A stretch of DNA of 64,000 nt from Azospirillum sp. B510 (GCF_000010725.1 NC_013854.1:1145001-1209000); one strand, 5' to 3'; counted from the first letter of the stretch, positions 42,028 through 53,464 are shown. Numbers and translations are program-made. Notes: generated by a model not told the origin, from the letters alone.

Positions 42028-42369
42028 TCAGCGCTTGCGCCGCCGCCGGTCGGTGGCGTGGCCGTCGGTGAATTCCGGCGGCTTGCGGCGGACCCAGCGG
42101 ATGAAGGCGGCGATGTTGGGATGACCGCGCAGAGCCTCGATCCCGTGATACTGGTCGCGCAGCTGCTGTTCGGTCAGCACGGCGTGGATCTTGGCGTGGC
42201 AGATTCGGTGCATCGTCACCGTCTCCCGCCCGCCATAGGTCCGGGGGATCAGGTGATGCTCGTTCAGGCTGGCGCCCGGCACCATCGCCCGTCCGCACAG
42301 CGGGCAGGCGGGGTGCTCTTGCGGTGGAACGTCAGGGGCGGAGATGGGGGGTGGCGGCAGGCGGCGCAT
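42028..42369 (-). CDS. HNH endonuclease domain protein
   Basis: About 113 residues. A zinc-ribbon Cys pair (CPLCGRAM) leads into the HNH core: LNEHHLIPRTYGGRET, then MHRICHAKIHAVL, with the His and second Cys in place. Small stand-alone HNH proteins of this type are common and their target is unknown. The chosen ATG at 42369 overlaps the end of the EamA gene by 38 bp. Confidence 0.78.
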   Translation of the reverse strand: MRRLPPPPISAPDVPPQEHPACPLCGRAMVPGASLNEHHLIPRTYGGRETVTMHRICHAKIHAVLTEQQLRDQYHGIEALRGHPNIAAFIRWVRRKPPEFTDGHATDRRRRKR

Positions 42370-43330
42370 GGTGCCCGCAGGATATGGCGGGAATCCGCCG
42401 CCGGAAAAGCCGCCGCGGAGGACGCCGTCTTCCGCCACGCGCATCCGTGGCGGCCGAGGCGGGCGTTCCGGCCGGCGCCGCCGGTTTCGCCTGGACCCGC
42501 TGGCTGACCCAGACGCTGCCGAGCGCCAGCACCATGCCGGCGATCTGGTAGCTGGTCAGCGACTGGCCGAGCAGCGCCCAGCCCAGCACCACCGCCGTCA
42601 CCGGGCTGAGGAAGCCCAGCGGCGCCACCGCCGAGGGTTCGAGCCGCGACAGGCCGCGGAACCACAGGATATAGGTCAGCGCCGCGCCGATCAGGCCGAG
42701 ATAGGCGAAGCCCAGCAGGTTGGCCGCGCTCGGCGGCGGCAGCGCCGGCTCCAGCAGCAGCGCCACCGGCACCAGCAGGACGCCGCCGGCCGTCAGCTGC
42801 CAGGCGGTGAAGGTCAGCGGCGACACCGGCGGGCGCCAGGGCCGGCTCAGCACCGTGCCGGCCGCCATCGACCCGGCGCCGGCCAGGGCGGCGAGCACGC
42901 CGATGCCGTCCAGCGCCGCGCTGGGCTTCAGCACCAGCAGGGCGACGCCGACGATGCCGGCCAGGGCGGCGGCGACGGCGAGCGGGCGGATCGGCGTGCC
43001 CAGCAGCGGGCGCGACAGGGCGATGACGATCAGCGGCTGCACCGCCCCCACCGTGGCCGCCACCCCGCCGGGCAGGCGGTAGGCCGACACGAACAGCATC
43101 CCCCAGAAGAAGGAGGAGTTCAGCGCCCCCAGCGCCAGCGAGCGGCCCCACCAGCAGCCCCACGGCAACCGGCGGACCAGCAACAGCAACAGCAGCCCGG
43201 CGGGCAGGGCGCGCAGCAGCGCCACAGTCATCGGATAGCCCTGCGGCAGCAGTTCGGTGGTGACGATGTAGGTGCTGCCCCAGATCGCCGGGGCGACGGC
43301 GGTCAGCGGCAGGTCGGTGGAGCGGGCCAT
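42332..43330 (-). CDS. EamA/DMT family transporter
   Basis: Inner-membrane permease of the drug/metabolite superfamily, 332 residues with about ten membrane segments in two EamA repeats (first with IWGSTYIVTTELLPQGYP, second with TFTAWQLTAGG and LWFRGLSRLEPSAVAPLGFL). The substrate is not predictable. A basic, low-complexity C-terminal tail overlaps the next gene. Confidence 0.9.
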   Translation of the reverse strand: MARSTDLPLTAVAPAIWGSTYIVTTELLPQGYPMTVALLRALPAGLLLLLLVRRLPWGCWWGRSLALGALNSSFFWGMLFVSAYRLPGGVAATVGAVQPLIVIALSRPLLGTPIRPLAVAAALAGIVGVALLVLKPSAALDGIGVLAALAGAGSMAAGTVLSRPWRPPVSPLTFTAWQLTAGGVLLVPVALLLEPALPPPSAANLLGFAYLGLIGAALTYILWFRGLSRLEPSAVAPLGFLSPVTAVVLGWALLGQSLTSYQIAGMVLALGSVWVSQRVQAKPAAPAGTPASAATDARGGRRRPPRRLFRRRIPAISCGHHAPPAATPHLRP

Positions 43331-43376
43331 GATCCGGCTTCTTCCTTGGGAGCGGCGGCAGGCGGGGCTGGAAACG

Positions 43377-43407
43377 AAAAGGGCGCCCCCGAAGGAACGC
43401 CCCTTTC
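43377..43407 (-). terminator. Terminator of carA
   Basis: On the minus strand, AAAGGGGCG pairs with CGCCCTTTT around a GGAACCTTCGG-type loop, directly after the carA stop and ending in TTTT. It isolates carA from the EamA gene. Confidence 0.75.
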
Positions 43408-43430
43408 AGCGGACCTGCTTCGCCGGAGCG

Positions 43431-44603
43431 TCAGGCCGCCTTCTTCTCGGCGATCAACTGGACGAAGCGGTCGAACAGATAATGGCTGTCCTGCGGACCG
43501 GGCGAGGCTTCCGGATGGTACTGCACCGAGAAGACCGGCTTGCCCTTCAGGCGGATGCCCTCGTTGGTGCCGTCGAACAGGCTGACATGGGTGACCTCGG
43601 CGTCGGCCGGCAGGGTCTCCGGCACCACGACGAAGCCGTGATTCTGGCTGGTGATCTCGACCCGGCCCGAGACGAGATCCTTCACCGGATGGTTGGCGCC
43701 ACGGTGGCCCTGCTGCATCTTGGTGGTCTTGGCGCCCAGCGCCAGCGACAGCATCTGGTGGCCCAGGCAGATGCCGAACATCGGCACGCCGGTGTCGAGC
43801 AGCCCCTTGATGGTCGGCACGGCATATTCGCCGGTGGCGGCGGGGTCGCCGGGGCCGTTGGACAGGAAGACACCGTCCGGCTGGTGGCGCATCACATCCT
43901 CCACCGAGGCGGTCGAGGGAACCACTGTCACCTTGCAGCCGGCCGCGGCGAGGCAGCGCAGGATGTTGCGCTTGGCGCCGTAATCGATGGCGACGACATG
44001 ATACCGCGGCTTGTCCTGGGTGGCATAGCCGCCGCCGATGGTCCAGGCCGCCTCGGTCCAGTCATAGGTCTGGCGGCAGGACACGTCCTTGGCCAGATCC
44101 ATGCCCTCCAGCCCCGGCCAGCCCTTGGCCTTGGCGACCAGCGCGTCGATGTCGAACCTGCCGTCCGGGGCATGGGCGACGACGCCGTTCGGCGCGCCCA
44201 GGTCGCGGATGCGGCGGGTCAGGCGCCGGGTGTCGACGCCGGCCAGCCCGACGAGGCCGTAGCTCTTCAGCCAGTCGTCGAGATGGCGGGTGGCGCGCCA
44301 GTTCGACGGGTCGGTGATGTCGGCGCGCAGGATCAGGCCGCGGGCGGCCGGCGTGATGGTCTCGATGTCCTCGGCGTTGGCGCCGGTGTTGCCGATGTGC
44401 GGGAAGGTGAAGGTGATGATCTGGCCGGCATAGCTGGGATCGGTCAGGATCTCCTGGTAGCCGGTCATGGAGGTGTTGAAGCACACCTCGCCCACCGAAT
44501 CCCCCGTGGCGCCGATGCCTCGGCCGCGGAACACCGTGCCGTCGGCCAGAACCAGCACGCCGGTGTGAACCGCATTGTCGGAGGGGGGAGTGGCGAGAGT
44601 CAT
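43431..44603 (-). CDS. carA: Carbamoyl-phosphate synthase small subunit
   Basis: Glutamine amidotransferase subunit that supplies ammonia for carbamoyl phosphate (pyrimidines, arginine). 390 residues from the ATG at 44603. The N-terminal domain has VLADGTVFRGRGIGATG and FNTSMTGYQEILTDPSYAGQ. The GATase domain has DYGAKRNILR, LSNGPGDP, FGICLGHQ (catalytic Cys) and FSVQYHPEASPG (catalytic His). carB is not adjacent on this side. The unusually long open frame upstream of the ATG has no similarity. Confidence 0.97.
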   Translation of the reverse strand: MTLATPPSDNAVHTGVLVLADGTVFRGRGIGATGDSVGEVCFNTSMTGYQEILTDPSYAGQIITFTFPHIGNTGANAEDIETITPAARGLILRADITDPSNWRATRHLDDWLKSYGLVGLAGVDTRRLTRRIRDLGAPNGVVAHAPDGRFDIDALVAKAKGWPGLEGMDLAKDVSCRQTYDWTEAAWTIGGGYATQDKPRYHVVAIDYGAKRNILRCLAAAGCKVTVVPSTASVEDVMRHQPDGVFLSNGPGDPAATGEYAVPTIKGLLDTGVPMFGICLGHQMLSLALGAKTTKMQQGHRGANHPVKDLVSGRVEITSQNHGFVVVPETLPADAEVTHVSLFDGTNEGIRLKGKPVFSVQYHPEASPGPQDSHYLFDRFVQLIAEKKAA

Positions 44604-44958
44604 TCCTGTGAACCTTCCCAAAAACCGCGGCCGGCGACGGATCGGCTGATCGGCGGAACGGCGACGGCCTAGCGTCCCGCCGGGCGCGCACACGCAACCG
44701 CTCGCACCCCACCTTCGCCGTGATCGGGCGATGACATGGGATCGAGTGGGCTGATCGGGTGGGCCGGACATCCTATATGACGATTGGACGCCCGATTTCC
44801 AGCAATAGCTTTGCAGGGCGGCCCTGAGCCGCCGACAAAGTTGGCCATCGGCAAAGCCGGCCCATTTGTGTGGAAATCGGCGGGCGCTTTCGGGATAGTC
44901 GCCCTTTCCCGCCGAATGCCGGGCACGATGACTGCACGATGAACAAGGAAGACAGGAC
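44604..44958. other. Divergent intergenic region between carA and yqeY
   Basis: 355 bp without a supportable gene. It must hold the promoters for carA (left) and the yqeY side (right). CATCCTATATGACG near 44770 is AT-richer than its surroundings and could be a -10 region. AGACAGGACATG precedes yqeY. No terminator or riboswitch is evident. Confidence 0.5.
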
Positions 44959-45423
44959 ATGACGCTGCGCACGCAGTTCAACGACAGCTTGAAGGACGCG
45001 ATGCGCGCGAAGGACCAGCGCGCGGTGTCCACCATCCGCATGATCCTCGCCGGGCTGAAGGACCGCGACATCGCCGCCCGCACGCGCGGCGTCACCGACG
45101 GCATCGACGAGGCGGAGACCCTGTCGATGCTGCAAGGGATGGTGAAGCAGCGCAACGAGTCGGCCGGGCTGTACGAGCAGGGTGGCCGTCCCGAGCTGGC
45201 CCAGCAGGAGCGCGAGGAGATCGCCGTCATCGAGCGCTTCCTGCCGAAGCAGTTGACCGAGGAGGAGGCCGGGGCCGCCATCGACGCCATCGTGACCGAG
45301 CTGGGGGCCGCCAGCATCAAGGACATGGGCAAGGTGATGGCCGAGCTGAAGGCCCGCCATGCCGGGCAGATGGACTTCGCCAAGGCCGGCGGTCTGGTGA
45401 AGGCGCGGCTGTCCGGCAAGTGA
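44959..45423 (+). CDS. yqeY: GatB/YqeY domain protein
   Basis: 154 residues. It begins MTLRTQFNDSLKDAMRAKDQ and shows the family core RTIRMI-like VSTIRMILAGLKDRDI, then EREEIAVIERFLPKQLTEEE and KDMGKVMAELKARHAGQMDF. The domain is shared with the C-terminus of GatB, the amidotransferase that corrects mischarged tRNA; the stand-alone form has an unproven function. It often precedes dnaG and rpoD, as here. Confidence 0.94.
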   Translation: MTLRTQFNDSLKDAMRAKDQRAVSTIRMILAGLKDRDIAARTRGVTDGIDEAETLSMLQGMVKQRNESAGLYEQGGRPELAQQEREEIAVIERFLPKQLTEEEAGAAIDAIVTELGAASIKDMGKVMAELKARHAGQMDFAKAGGLVKARLSGK

Positions 45424-45570
45424 GAGCGGGCTGACGAAAGCCGGCTGACGGGGCGCTGGCCGCCAGGGGGCGACTCAGGCTAGGCTTGAGGGTGGGCGCC
45501 CCCAAGGCGGTGGTCCCATGGCGGCGGTCCGGGCGCGGCGGCCGGGAGGATGTGGCGGGAGAACAGTGGA

Positions 45571-46167
45571 ATGGTCGCGGTCCGCAAATCCACCATTTCG
45601 GGCATGACCGTCGCGGAGTTCCTGGACTGGAACGGCGACGGCACCGACACGCGCTATGAGCTGGTGAACGGCGAACCGCGCGCCATGGCGCCTGCCAGCA
45701 TCACCCATGGCATCCTGCAAAGCACCGTCGCCCGTGTGATCGGCAACCATCTGGCCGACCGTGCGCCCGGCTGCCATATCGTGACCGCTCCGGGCGTGCA
45801 GCCCCGCGTCCGTTCCAGCCACAACATGCGCATTCCCGACCTGGGCGTGACCTGCGCCCCGGACGAGCGCGGACTGCGCACGCTGCCCGATCCGGTCCTG
45901 CTGATCGAGATCCTGTCGCCCAGCAACGAGGCCGAGACCTGGGAGAATGTCTGGACCTACACCACGCTGCCATCGGTTCGCGAGATCCTGGTGCTGTGGA
46001 CCTCCGCGGTCGGTGCGGAGCTCTTGTGCCGGCAGGCGGATGGAAGCTGGCCGGAAAGCCCGCTGGTGATCGGCGCGGACGGGATGCTCGGCCTGGACAG
46101 CATCGGCTATCAGGTCCCCTTGAGCACGCTCTATGCCGGAACACATCTCGCCAGGCAGCCGGACTGA
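45571..46167 (+). CDS. Uma2/DUF820 family putative nuclease
   Basis: About 198 residues. The restriction-endonuclease-like PD-(D/E)XK fold of DUF820 is shown by TRYELVNGEPRAM (conserved Glu), RIPDLGVTCAP (Asp) and VLLIEILSPSNEAETWE (E-x-L pair) leading to VREILVLW. These proteins are abundant in cyanobacteria and some proteobacteria and have no proven role. It interrupts the usual yqeY-dnaG adjacency. Confidence 0.85.
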   Translation: MVAVRKSTISGMTVAEFLDWNGDGTDTRYELVNGEPRAMAPASITHGILQSTVARVIGNHLADRAPGCHIVTAPGVQPRVRSSHNMRIPDLGVTCAPDERGLRTLPDPVLLIEILSPSNEAETWENVWTYTTLPSVREILVLWTSAVGAELLCRQADGSWPESPLVIGADGMLGLDSIGYQVPLSTLYAGTHLARQPD

Positions 46168-46288
46168 CGCGGTCCGCCCGAGCCATCCGCGCCCCGGGCG
46201 GGCCGGCGGCGCTGGTTCCCATACCATGCCTCTGCTATAGCCTTGCGCCCGTCGCGCCCCGTCCATCCATCCTGGTGACCGTTCGACC

Positions 46289-49141
46289 ATGGCCTTCCCG
46301 CCCCAATTCCTGGAAGAACTGCGCACCCGCCTGACCCTGTCGGAGGTGGTCTCCAAGCGCCTGCGCCTGATCCGTGCCGGCCGCGAGTACAAGGCCCCCT
46401 GTCCCTTCCACAATGAGAAGTCGCCGTCCTTCTACGTCAACGACCAGAAGGGCTTCTTCCATTGTCTGGCGGCGGAAACCCCCGTGATCCTGCCGGATGG
46501 GGCTCGTCCCATCGCGGGACTCGCCGGCACAACCCAGACGGTTCTGACCCGTGGCGGGAAATGGGTTCCCGCGGCCTTCAAATCCTACGGCATCCAAAAG
46601 CTCATGCGCGTTACATTGACGCGCAACGGGCAGACCAAGGTGCTGCACGCGACCGCAGGTCACCGCTGGTTCGTCCGAGGCGTTATCGGAGACGTGGTGA
46701 CCAGCCAGCTCCGCCGCGGCCACCGGCTCGAGGCGGTTCTGCCGGAGCCGCGGTGCGACTGGTCGCTTGATCCCGATGGTATCGCCCATGGCATCGTGTT
46801 CGGCGACGGTTCCGTTCAAAAGGGATACGGCCATGTTCACCTGCACGGTGAAAAAGACAAAGTGCTGACCGGTTGGTTTCCAGATCGGACGCCACAGCCA
46901 AAGCTGACGGAGCAGGGCAAGCCCTATCTGCGAATTTACGGCGGCAAAGCATTCGGACATATGAAGGCGCTGCCGGCTCTGGAAGACAGCACCGATGCTT
47001 ACCTGCTTGGCTTTCTGGCTGGCTATATCGCCGCCGATGGCCATGTGGCGAAGGACGGAACCGTCATGCTCCACAGTGCCGACCGGGCACATCTGGAGTG
47101 GGTGCGCACCGCCGCTCTCAGGCTGGGGATCGGCACCTACGGCATTACCTTGGCGACGCGCCGCGGGCTGGCGACGGAACCCTGTGATATCTTCCGCCTC
47201 CATTTCGTGCCGTCCACCATGGACGCATCGCTGTTCCTCGGCCATCAGGCACGGGAGCGCTACGAGCAAGCCAGCAAGTCATTCGCCCGTCTGCGCTGGG
47301 TCGTGGCGTCCGTCGAGGAAACCGATAGGGAGGAGGAGGTTTTCTGCGCCGAAGTCCCCGGTGAGCATGCCTTCGCGCTGGAAGACAATATTCTCACCGG
47401 CAATTGCTTCGGCTGCGGCGCCCATGGCGACATCATCGGTTTCGTCATGCGCCACGACAATCTCGGCTTTCCCGAGGCGGTCGAACATCTGGCCGGCGAG
47501 GCCGGTCTGCCGGTGCCGCGCCCGACGGAGGAGGACCGCCAGCGCTACGAGCGGCGCAAGACCCTGCATGATCTGGTCGAGCAGGCGACGCGCTGGTTCG
47601 AGCAGCAGTTGCACGGCTCCGCCGGGCGGGCGGGGCTCGACTATTTCCTGCGGCGCGGGCTGGACGGCGACACCATCGCCCGCTTCCGCCTCGGCTATGC
47701 GCCCGGCGATTCCAACGCGCTGCGCACCCATCTGGGCAAGCAGGGCTTTTCCGACGACGACATGATCAATGCCGGGCTGCTGAAGCGGCCCGACGACGGA
47801 CGGTCGCCCTACAGCTTCTTCCGCAACCGCGTGATGTTCCCGGTCACCGACCGGCGCGGGCAGGTGGTCGCCTTCGGCGGGCGCATCCTGGAGGGCGACG
47901 GGCCGAAATACGTCAACACCGCCGACACCCCGCTCTTCCACAAGGGCACGCTGCTCTACGGCCTGTCGCGGGCGCGGCAGGCGGCGGCGGACGGCAAGCC
48001 GGTGATCGTCGCCGAAGGCTATATGGATGTCATCGCCCTGGTGCGCGCCGGCTTCGAGGGGGCGGTGGCGCCGCTCGGCACCGCGCTGACCGAGACCCAG
48101 GTGCAGGAGTTGTGGAAGCTGATCCCGGCGGCGGAGAAGGTGCCCTTCCTGTGTTTCGACGGCGACAATGCCGGCCGGCGCGCGGCGTGGCGGGCGGTGG
48201 AGCGCCTGCTGCCGCACCTCGCCCCCGGCCAGTCGGCCCGCGTCGCCTTCCTGCCGGAGGGCGAGGATCCCGACAGTTTGATCCGCGCCCAGGGTCCCAA
48301 GGCGATGGGTGCCGTGCTGGAGACGGCCATCCCCTTGTCCGACGCCCTGTGGCGGATGGAGAGCGAGGGGCGGCCGACCGACACGCCGGAGGCCAAGGCG
48401 GCGGTGAAGGCGGCGCTGGAGGCCCGCGTCTCCACCATCGCCGACCGCGATGTGCAGAGCTTTTACCGGACCGAGATGCGCCGCCGCGTCGATGAGGCCT
48501 TCGCCCCGGCGCGCCCGGCCTACAATCGCGGCCCCTGGGTGCCCGGCCAGGGGCGGGGCCGCTTCGGCGAGGCGCCGCGCCGCCATGTGCCGGGCACGCC
48601 GGGGCGGCTGACCTCCAAGCCGGCGGGGGAGGGGCGTGGCCGGGTCTCGCGTCTCGCCTCGATGCGGGAGCGGATCCTGCTGGCGACCCTGATCAACCAT
48701 CCCGACCTGTTCGGCGAACTGGCCGAGCCGCTGGGGCTGTTGCCGTTCGGTGACCCGGAGCTGGAAAAACTGCGCTGGGCGGTCATCGAATGCCTGTCGG
48801 ACGAGGGCAACCACGACTCGGCACTTGACGCCGATGCGCTTTGTCGCCACTTGTCTTCCGCCGGCCATGAGACCATGGTCGGGGCTTTGCTGAGCGAGTC
48901 GACCTATAACCATGCCGGTTTCTCCCGGCCCGATGCCTCCTCCGAGGAGGCGAGGCGGGGATGGTGGCCGGCGTGGCGTCACCTGCATCACGAGCGGGTG
49001 CTCGACGATCTCAGGGAAGCGAAGGCGGCCCTGAAGCGTGATACGAACGAGGCCAACCTCGCCCGTGTCGCGGCGCTTCAGCAGGAGGTCATCAAGTCCG
49101 GCCTGGGTATGACGGATGAGGATGATTTCGATGACGCCTGA
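46289..49141 (+). CDS. dnaG: DNA primase with an intein in the zinc-binding domain
   Basis: Synthesises RNA primers at the replication fork. The frame is 950 residues, of which 314 are an intein; the spliced enzyme is 636. The CHC2 zinc finger is split: CPFHNEKSPSFYVNDQKGFFH ends at residue 58 (landmarks CPFHNEKSPSF, KGFFH) and the third ligand resumes as CFGCGAHGD after the intein. The catalytic TOPRIM part is intact: VIVAEGYMDVIAL, PLGTALTETQ and CFDGDNAGRRAA. The C-terminal helicase-binding region is present. rpoD follows after 225 bp, the classic dnaG-rpoD order. Confidence 0.96.
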   Translation: MAFPPQFLEELRTRLTLSEVVSKRLRLIRAGREYKAPCPFHNEKSPSFYVNDQKGFFHCLAAETPVILPDGARPIAGLAGTTQTVLTRGGKWVPAAFKSYGIQKLMRVTLTRNGQTKVLHATAGHRWFVRGVIGDVVTSQLRRGHRLEAVLPEPRCDWSLDPDGIAHGIVFGDGSVQKGYGHVHLHGEKDKVLTGWFPDRTPQPKLTEQGKPYLRIYGGKAFGHMKALPALEDSTDAYLLGFLAGYIAADGHVAKDGTVMLHSADRAHLEWVRTAALRLGIGTYGITLATRRGLATEPCDIFRLHFVPSTMDASLFLGHQARERYEQASKSFARLRWVVASVEETDREEEVFCAEVPGEHAFALEDNILTGNCFGCGAHGDIIGFVMRHDNLGFPEAVEHLAGEAGLPVPRPTEEDRQRYERRKTLHDLVEQATRWFEQQLHGSAGRAGLDYFLRRGLDGDTIARFRLGYAPGDSNALRTHLGKQGFSDDDMINAGLLKRPDDGRSPYSFFRNRVMFPVTDRRGQVVAFGGRILEGDGPKYVNTADTPLFHKGTLLYGLSRARQAAADGKPVIVAEGYMDVIALVRAGFEGAVAPLGTALTETQVQELWKLIPAAEKVPFLCFDGDNAGRRAAWRAVERLLPHLAPGQSARVAFLPEGEDPDSLIRAQGPKAMGAVLETAIPLSDALWRMESEGRPTDTPEAKAAVKAALEARVSTIADRDVQSFYRTEMRRRVDEAFAPARPAYNRGPWVPGQGRGRFGEAPRRHVPGTPGRLTSKPAGEGRGRVSRLASMRERILLATLINHPDLFGELAEPLGLLPFGDPELEKLRWAVIECLSDEGNHDSALDADALCRHLSSAGHETMVGALLSESTYNHAGFSRPDASSEEARRGWWPAWRHLHHERVLDDLREAKAALKRDTNEANLARVAALQQEVIKSGLGMTDEDDFDDA
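46463..47404 (+). other. Intein with a LAGLIDADG homing-endonuclease domain, in dnaG
   Basis: 314-residue self-splicing insert. It starts with Cys (CLAAETPVILPDG, splicing block A), has block B in LHATAGHRWFV (TxxH pattern), a homing-endonuclease core with YLLGFLAGYIAADG, and ends FALEDNILTGN directly before Cys+1 of the extein. The terminal pair is Gly-Asn rather than the usual His-Asn. The +1 Cys is itself a zinc ligand of the primase. Removing the insert restores KGFFHCFGCGAHGD, the normal primase sequence. Base composition is somewhat less GC-rich than the surrounding gene. Confidence 0.95.
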
Positions 49142-49366
49142 TGGAGGAGGTCCGGGGATCGACGGTTCGCATCGTCGGTGACCGGGTGTCGGGCATCGGG
49201 GGTCGGTCGATGGGACGCGGTTGATGGGACGGGGCCGCATGACAGTGTCTGTGATGGCGGGTTCTGGGTAGGTACAAGCTTGGGGGTGGGGCGGACGGGC
49301 CGGGCGACCGGGACCGATCGCTCCTTTCGTCTTTATTCACTGGGGTAATGCGGGGGCACCGATCGC

Positions 49367-51379
<2,013 letters not shown>

Positions 51380-51406
51380 TCCGGGACGGTTGTTTTCGAG
51401 ACGAAG

Positions 51407-51430
51407 CGGGGGCCGGTCGGCCCCCGTTTT
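51407..51430 (+). terminator. Terminator of rpoD
   Basis: Perfect 8-bp stem CGGGGGCC / GGCCCCCG with GGTC loop, then TTTT, 28 bp after the rpoD stop. Confidence 0.93.
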
Positions 51431-51511
51431 CGTTTTCGGGCTTCCACGTCGGAATGATGAACGAGGGGTTGCATTTTCCCAAGGCTTTGTCGCAAAGTGC
51501 GCCTCGCGGTA

Positions 51512-51587
51512 GGGCCTGTAGTTCAGCGGTTAGAACGCGCCGCTCATAACGGTGTTGTCGTCGGTTCGAATCCGGCCGGGCCCACCA
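51512..51587 (+). tRNA. tRNA with CAT anticodon, tRNA-Ile2 type
   Basis: 76-nt cloverleaf: acceptor GGGCCTG / CGGGCCC region, anticodon stem CGCCG / CGGTG around CTCATAA (anticodon CAT), T-arm GGTTCGAATCC, encoded CCA. The overall sequence resembles alphaproteobacterial tRNA-Ile(CAU), whose wobble C is modified to lysidine to read AUA. It is not an initiator (no G-C triplet run under the anticodon) and is less like elongator Met. Confidence 0.88.
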
Positions 51588-52001
51588 ATCTTTCCCGACC
51601 GACCCAACGCTCTGATCGGGGGGCATTGGTCGTGCGTGACGTTCTCCAACTCATTCAATCGGCCGCGGCATTGTGGCGGCGCGGGAACCAGCGGTGGTGG
51701 GCCGATCTGGCGGCGCGGCGGGTTGGCCTGGCGGGCAACTGACGGGGCCGTTCTGAAGCCTTTTCGGCACAAGCCTGGCCGTGCCGCACAAATTTTGCTG
51801 CAAGCGTCACGAAGTCTGGAATAAAGGATGCGTGGCGCGCGTTCGCACCCATATGCATCGGGTCCCCCCTTCGGTCGCAGGATCGGCCGGGACGGCCCGG
51901 CCCTGGAGTTGCGGCGCCGTGTCGCCCCGTCCGTCCTTTCGGGAGGAGGGGGGAGGCCATGGCGTGAGCCGTGGCGTGATCGGTAAGGATCGGGTGCGCG
52001 G
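51588..52001. other. Intergenic region between tRNA-Ile2 and the ECF sigma gene
   Basis: 414 bp with no supportable gene on either strand. It presumably holds the promoter of the sigma/anti-sigma pair. GGGAGGAGGGGGGAGG near 51945 is purine-rich, but it is 50 bp from the sigma start. Confidence 0.4.
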
Positions 52002-52511
52002 TTGAGCAAATTCGGGGTCGATCTGGAAGTCCACATTGCGTCCTTGCGGCGCTATGCGCGCGCGTTGCTGCGCAACGGCGCGGATGCGGAGGATCTGGTG
52101 CAGGAGGCGTTGACGCGCGCGGTGGCGCGTGCCGACAGCTTCCAGGCGGGGACGAACCTGCGGGCATGGCTTTTCACCATCCTGCACAACGTCCACGTCA
52201 ATCAGGTCCGTTCCAAGGCCGCCCGGCCGCAGGAGGTCGATGTCGACGATGTCGAATCCAAGCTGGTCAGCCCGGCCCGGCAGGAGGAGCGTGTCGAACT
52301 GCGCGAGATGATGCGCGCGGTCGACGAGTTGCCGGAGGAACAGCGCAAGGTGCTGCTTCTGGTGGCGCTGGAGGGCCTGAAATACGACGAGGTCGCCGAT
52401 ATGCTCGGCGTGCCGATCGGGACCGTCATGTCACGCCTCTCCAGGGCGCGCGAGGCGGTGCGGGCGAAACTGGCGAACGAGGGTGGCGTCACCCTCCGGC
52501 GGGTGAAGTGA
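52002..52511 (+). CDS. ECF-type RNA polymerase sigma factor
   Basis: 169 residues from a TTG at 52002. Region 2 shows NGADAEDLVQEALTRAVARAD (landmark DAEDLVQEAL) and LRAWLFTILHNVHVNQVR. Region 4 shows LPEEQRKVLLLVALEGLKYDEVADMLGVPIGTVMSRLSRAR (landmarks LPEEQRKVLLL, GVPIGTVMSRLSRAR). It controls an unknown extracytoplasmic or stress regulon. The anti-sigma start codon overlaps its stop (TGATG). Confidence 0.92.
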   Translation: MSKFGVDLEVHIASLRRYARALLRNGADAEDLVQEALTRAVARADSFQAGTNLRAWLFTILHNVHVNQVRSKAARPQEVDVDDVESKLVSPARQEERVELREMMRAVDELPEEQRKVLLLVALEGLKYDEVADMLGVPIGTVMSRLSRAREAVRAKLANEGGVTLRRVK

Positions 52512-53464
52512 TGAATGCGCATCTGACGACGGGACGGGTCACGGAGGACGAACTCCACGCCTATGTGGATGGGCAGCTGGACGGCAACCGCCGGCTGGCG
52601 GTGGAGCGATGGCTGGCCGAGGATCCGGAGGCGGCGCGCCGGGCGGAGGATTACCGCGCCCAGGCTATTCTGCTGCACGAGATGTTCGACGGCATCCTGC
52701 GCGAACCGCCGAGCGACAAGGTTCAGGAGCTGTCGGACCGGCTGAAGGGGCGCATCGCCTTCAACGACAACCGCCCGGCCTGGCATGCCCGGCCGCTGGT
52801 GCGCTTCGCCGCGGCGGTGATGCTGGTGGTCGCCGGTGCGGCCGGCGGCTGGATGGGCCGCGGCGTCGATCAGCAGGCGTCCGCCCCCGTCGCCCAGCAG
52901 CGCCAGACGCTGGCCACCTTCGCCCAGGAAGCGACGCAGGCGCACCGTTTCTACACCTCGGACGAACGGTTCCAGGTGGAGCTGGGGGCCGACAATCAGG
53001 ACGAGCTGAACGGCTGGCTGTCCAAGCGGATGGGCCGCGATGTCTTCGGTCCCGACCTCGGCCGCGTCGGCTTCCGGCTGATCGGCGGCCGGTCGCTGCC
53101 GACCGATCTCGGCGCCGGCGCGCAATATATGTACGCCAACGACGCCAACAAGCGGATCACCCTGTTCGTCGGCGCCCCCCAGAGCGGCAACCAGTCCAAC
53201 TTCAGTTTCACCCAGAATGGCGACGTCGCCACCTTCTATTGGGTCGAGGGGCCGCTGGCCTACGCGCTGGCAGGCCGGCTGTCGAAGGAGGAACTGCTGG
53301 AGATCGCCAAGGCGGTCTATCAGGACGTCAAGGCCGGTCCGCCGCGCCGCGATCCTCCGCCGGCCGAACAGCCGCAGCAGCAGCAACAGCAACCGCAGCA
53401 GCAACAGGATCGTCCGCCGGGCGTGCAGCCGGTCAGCGACACGCAGAAGGCCAAGGAAAGCTGA
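52511..53464 (+). CDS. Membrane-bound anti-sigma factor with poly-Gln tail
   Basis: 317 residues, translationally coupled to the ECF gene. The N-terminal anti-sigma domain (ELHAYVDGQLDGNRRLAVERW; landmark LHAYVDGQLD) lacks the zinc motif. One membrane segment (FAAAVMLVVAGAAGGWMG) separates it from a periplasmic sensor domain (LNGWLSKRMGRDVFGPDL, RLIGGRSLP, YMYANDANKRITLFVG). The C-terminus is Pro/Gln-rich (PQQQQQQPQQQQ). The input signal is unknown. Probably inhibits the adjacent sigma factor by direct binding (family knowledge). Confidence 0.88.
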   Translation: MNAHLTTGRVTEDELHAYVDGQLDGNRRLAVERWLAEDPEAARRAEDYRAQAILLHEMFDGILREPPSDKVQELSDRLKGRIAFNDNRPAWHARPLVRFAAAVMLVVAGAAGGWMGRGVDQQASAPVAQQRQTLATFAQEATQAHRFYTSDERFQVELGADNQDELNGWLSKRMGRDVFGPDLGRVGFRLIGGRSLPTDLGAGAQYMYANDANKRITLFVGAPQSGNQSNFSFTQNGDVATFYWVEGPLAYALAGRLSKEELLEIAKAVYQDVKAGPPRRDPPPAEQPQQQQQQPQQQQDRPPGVQPVSDTQKAKES

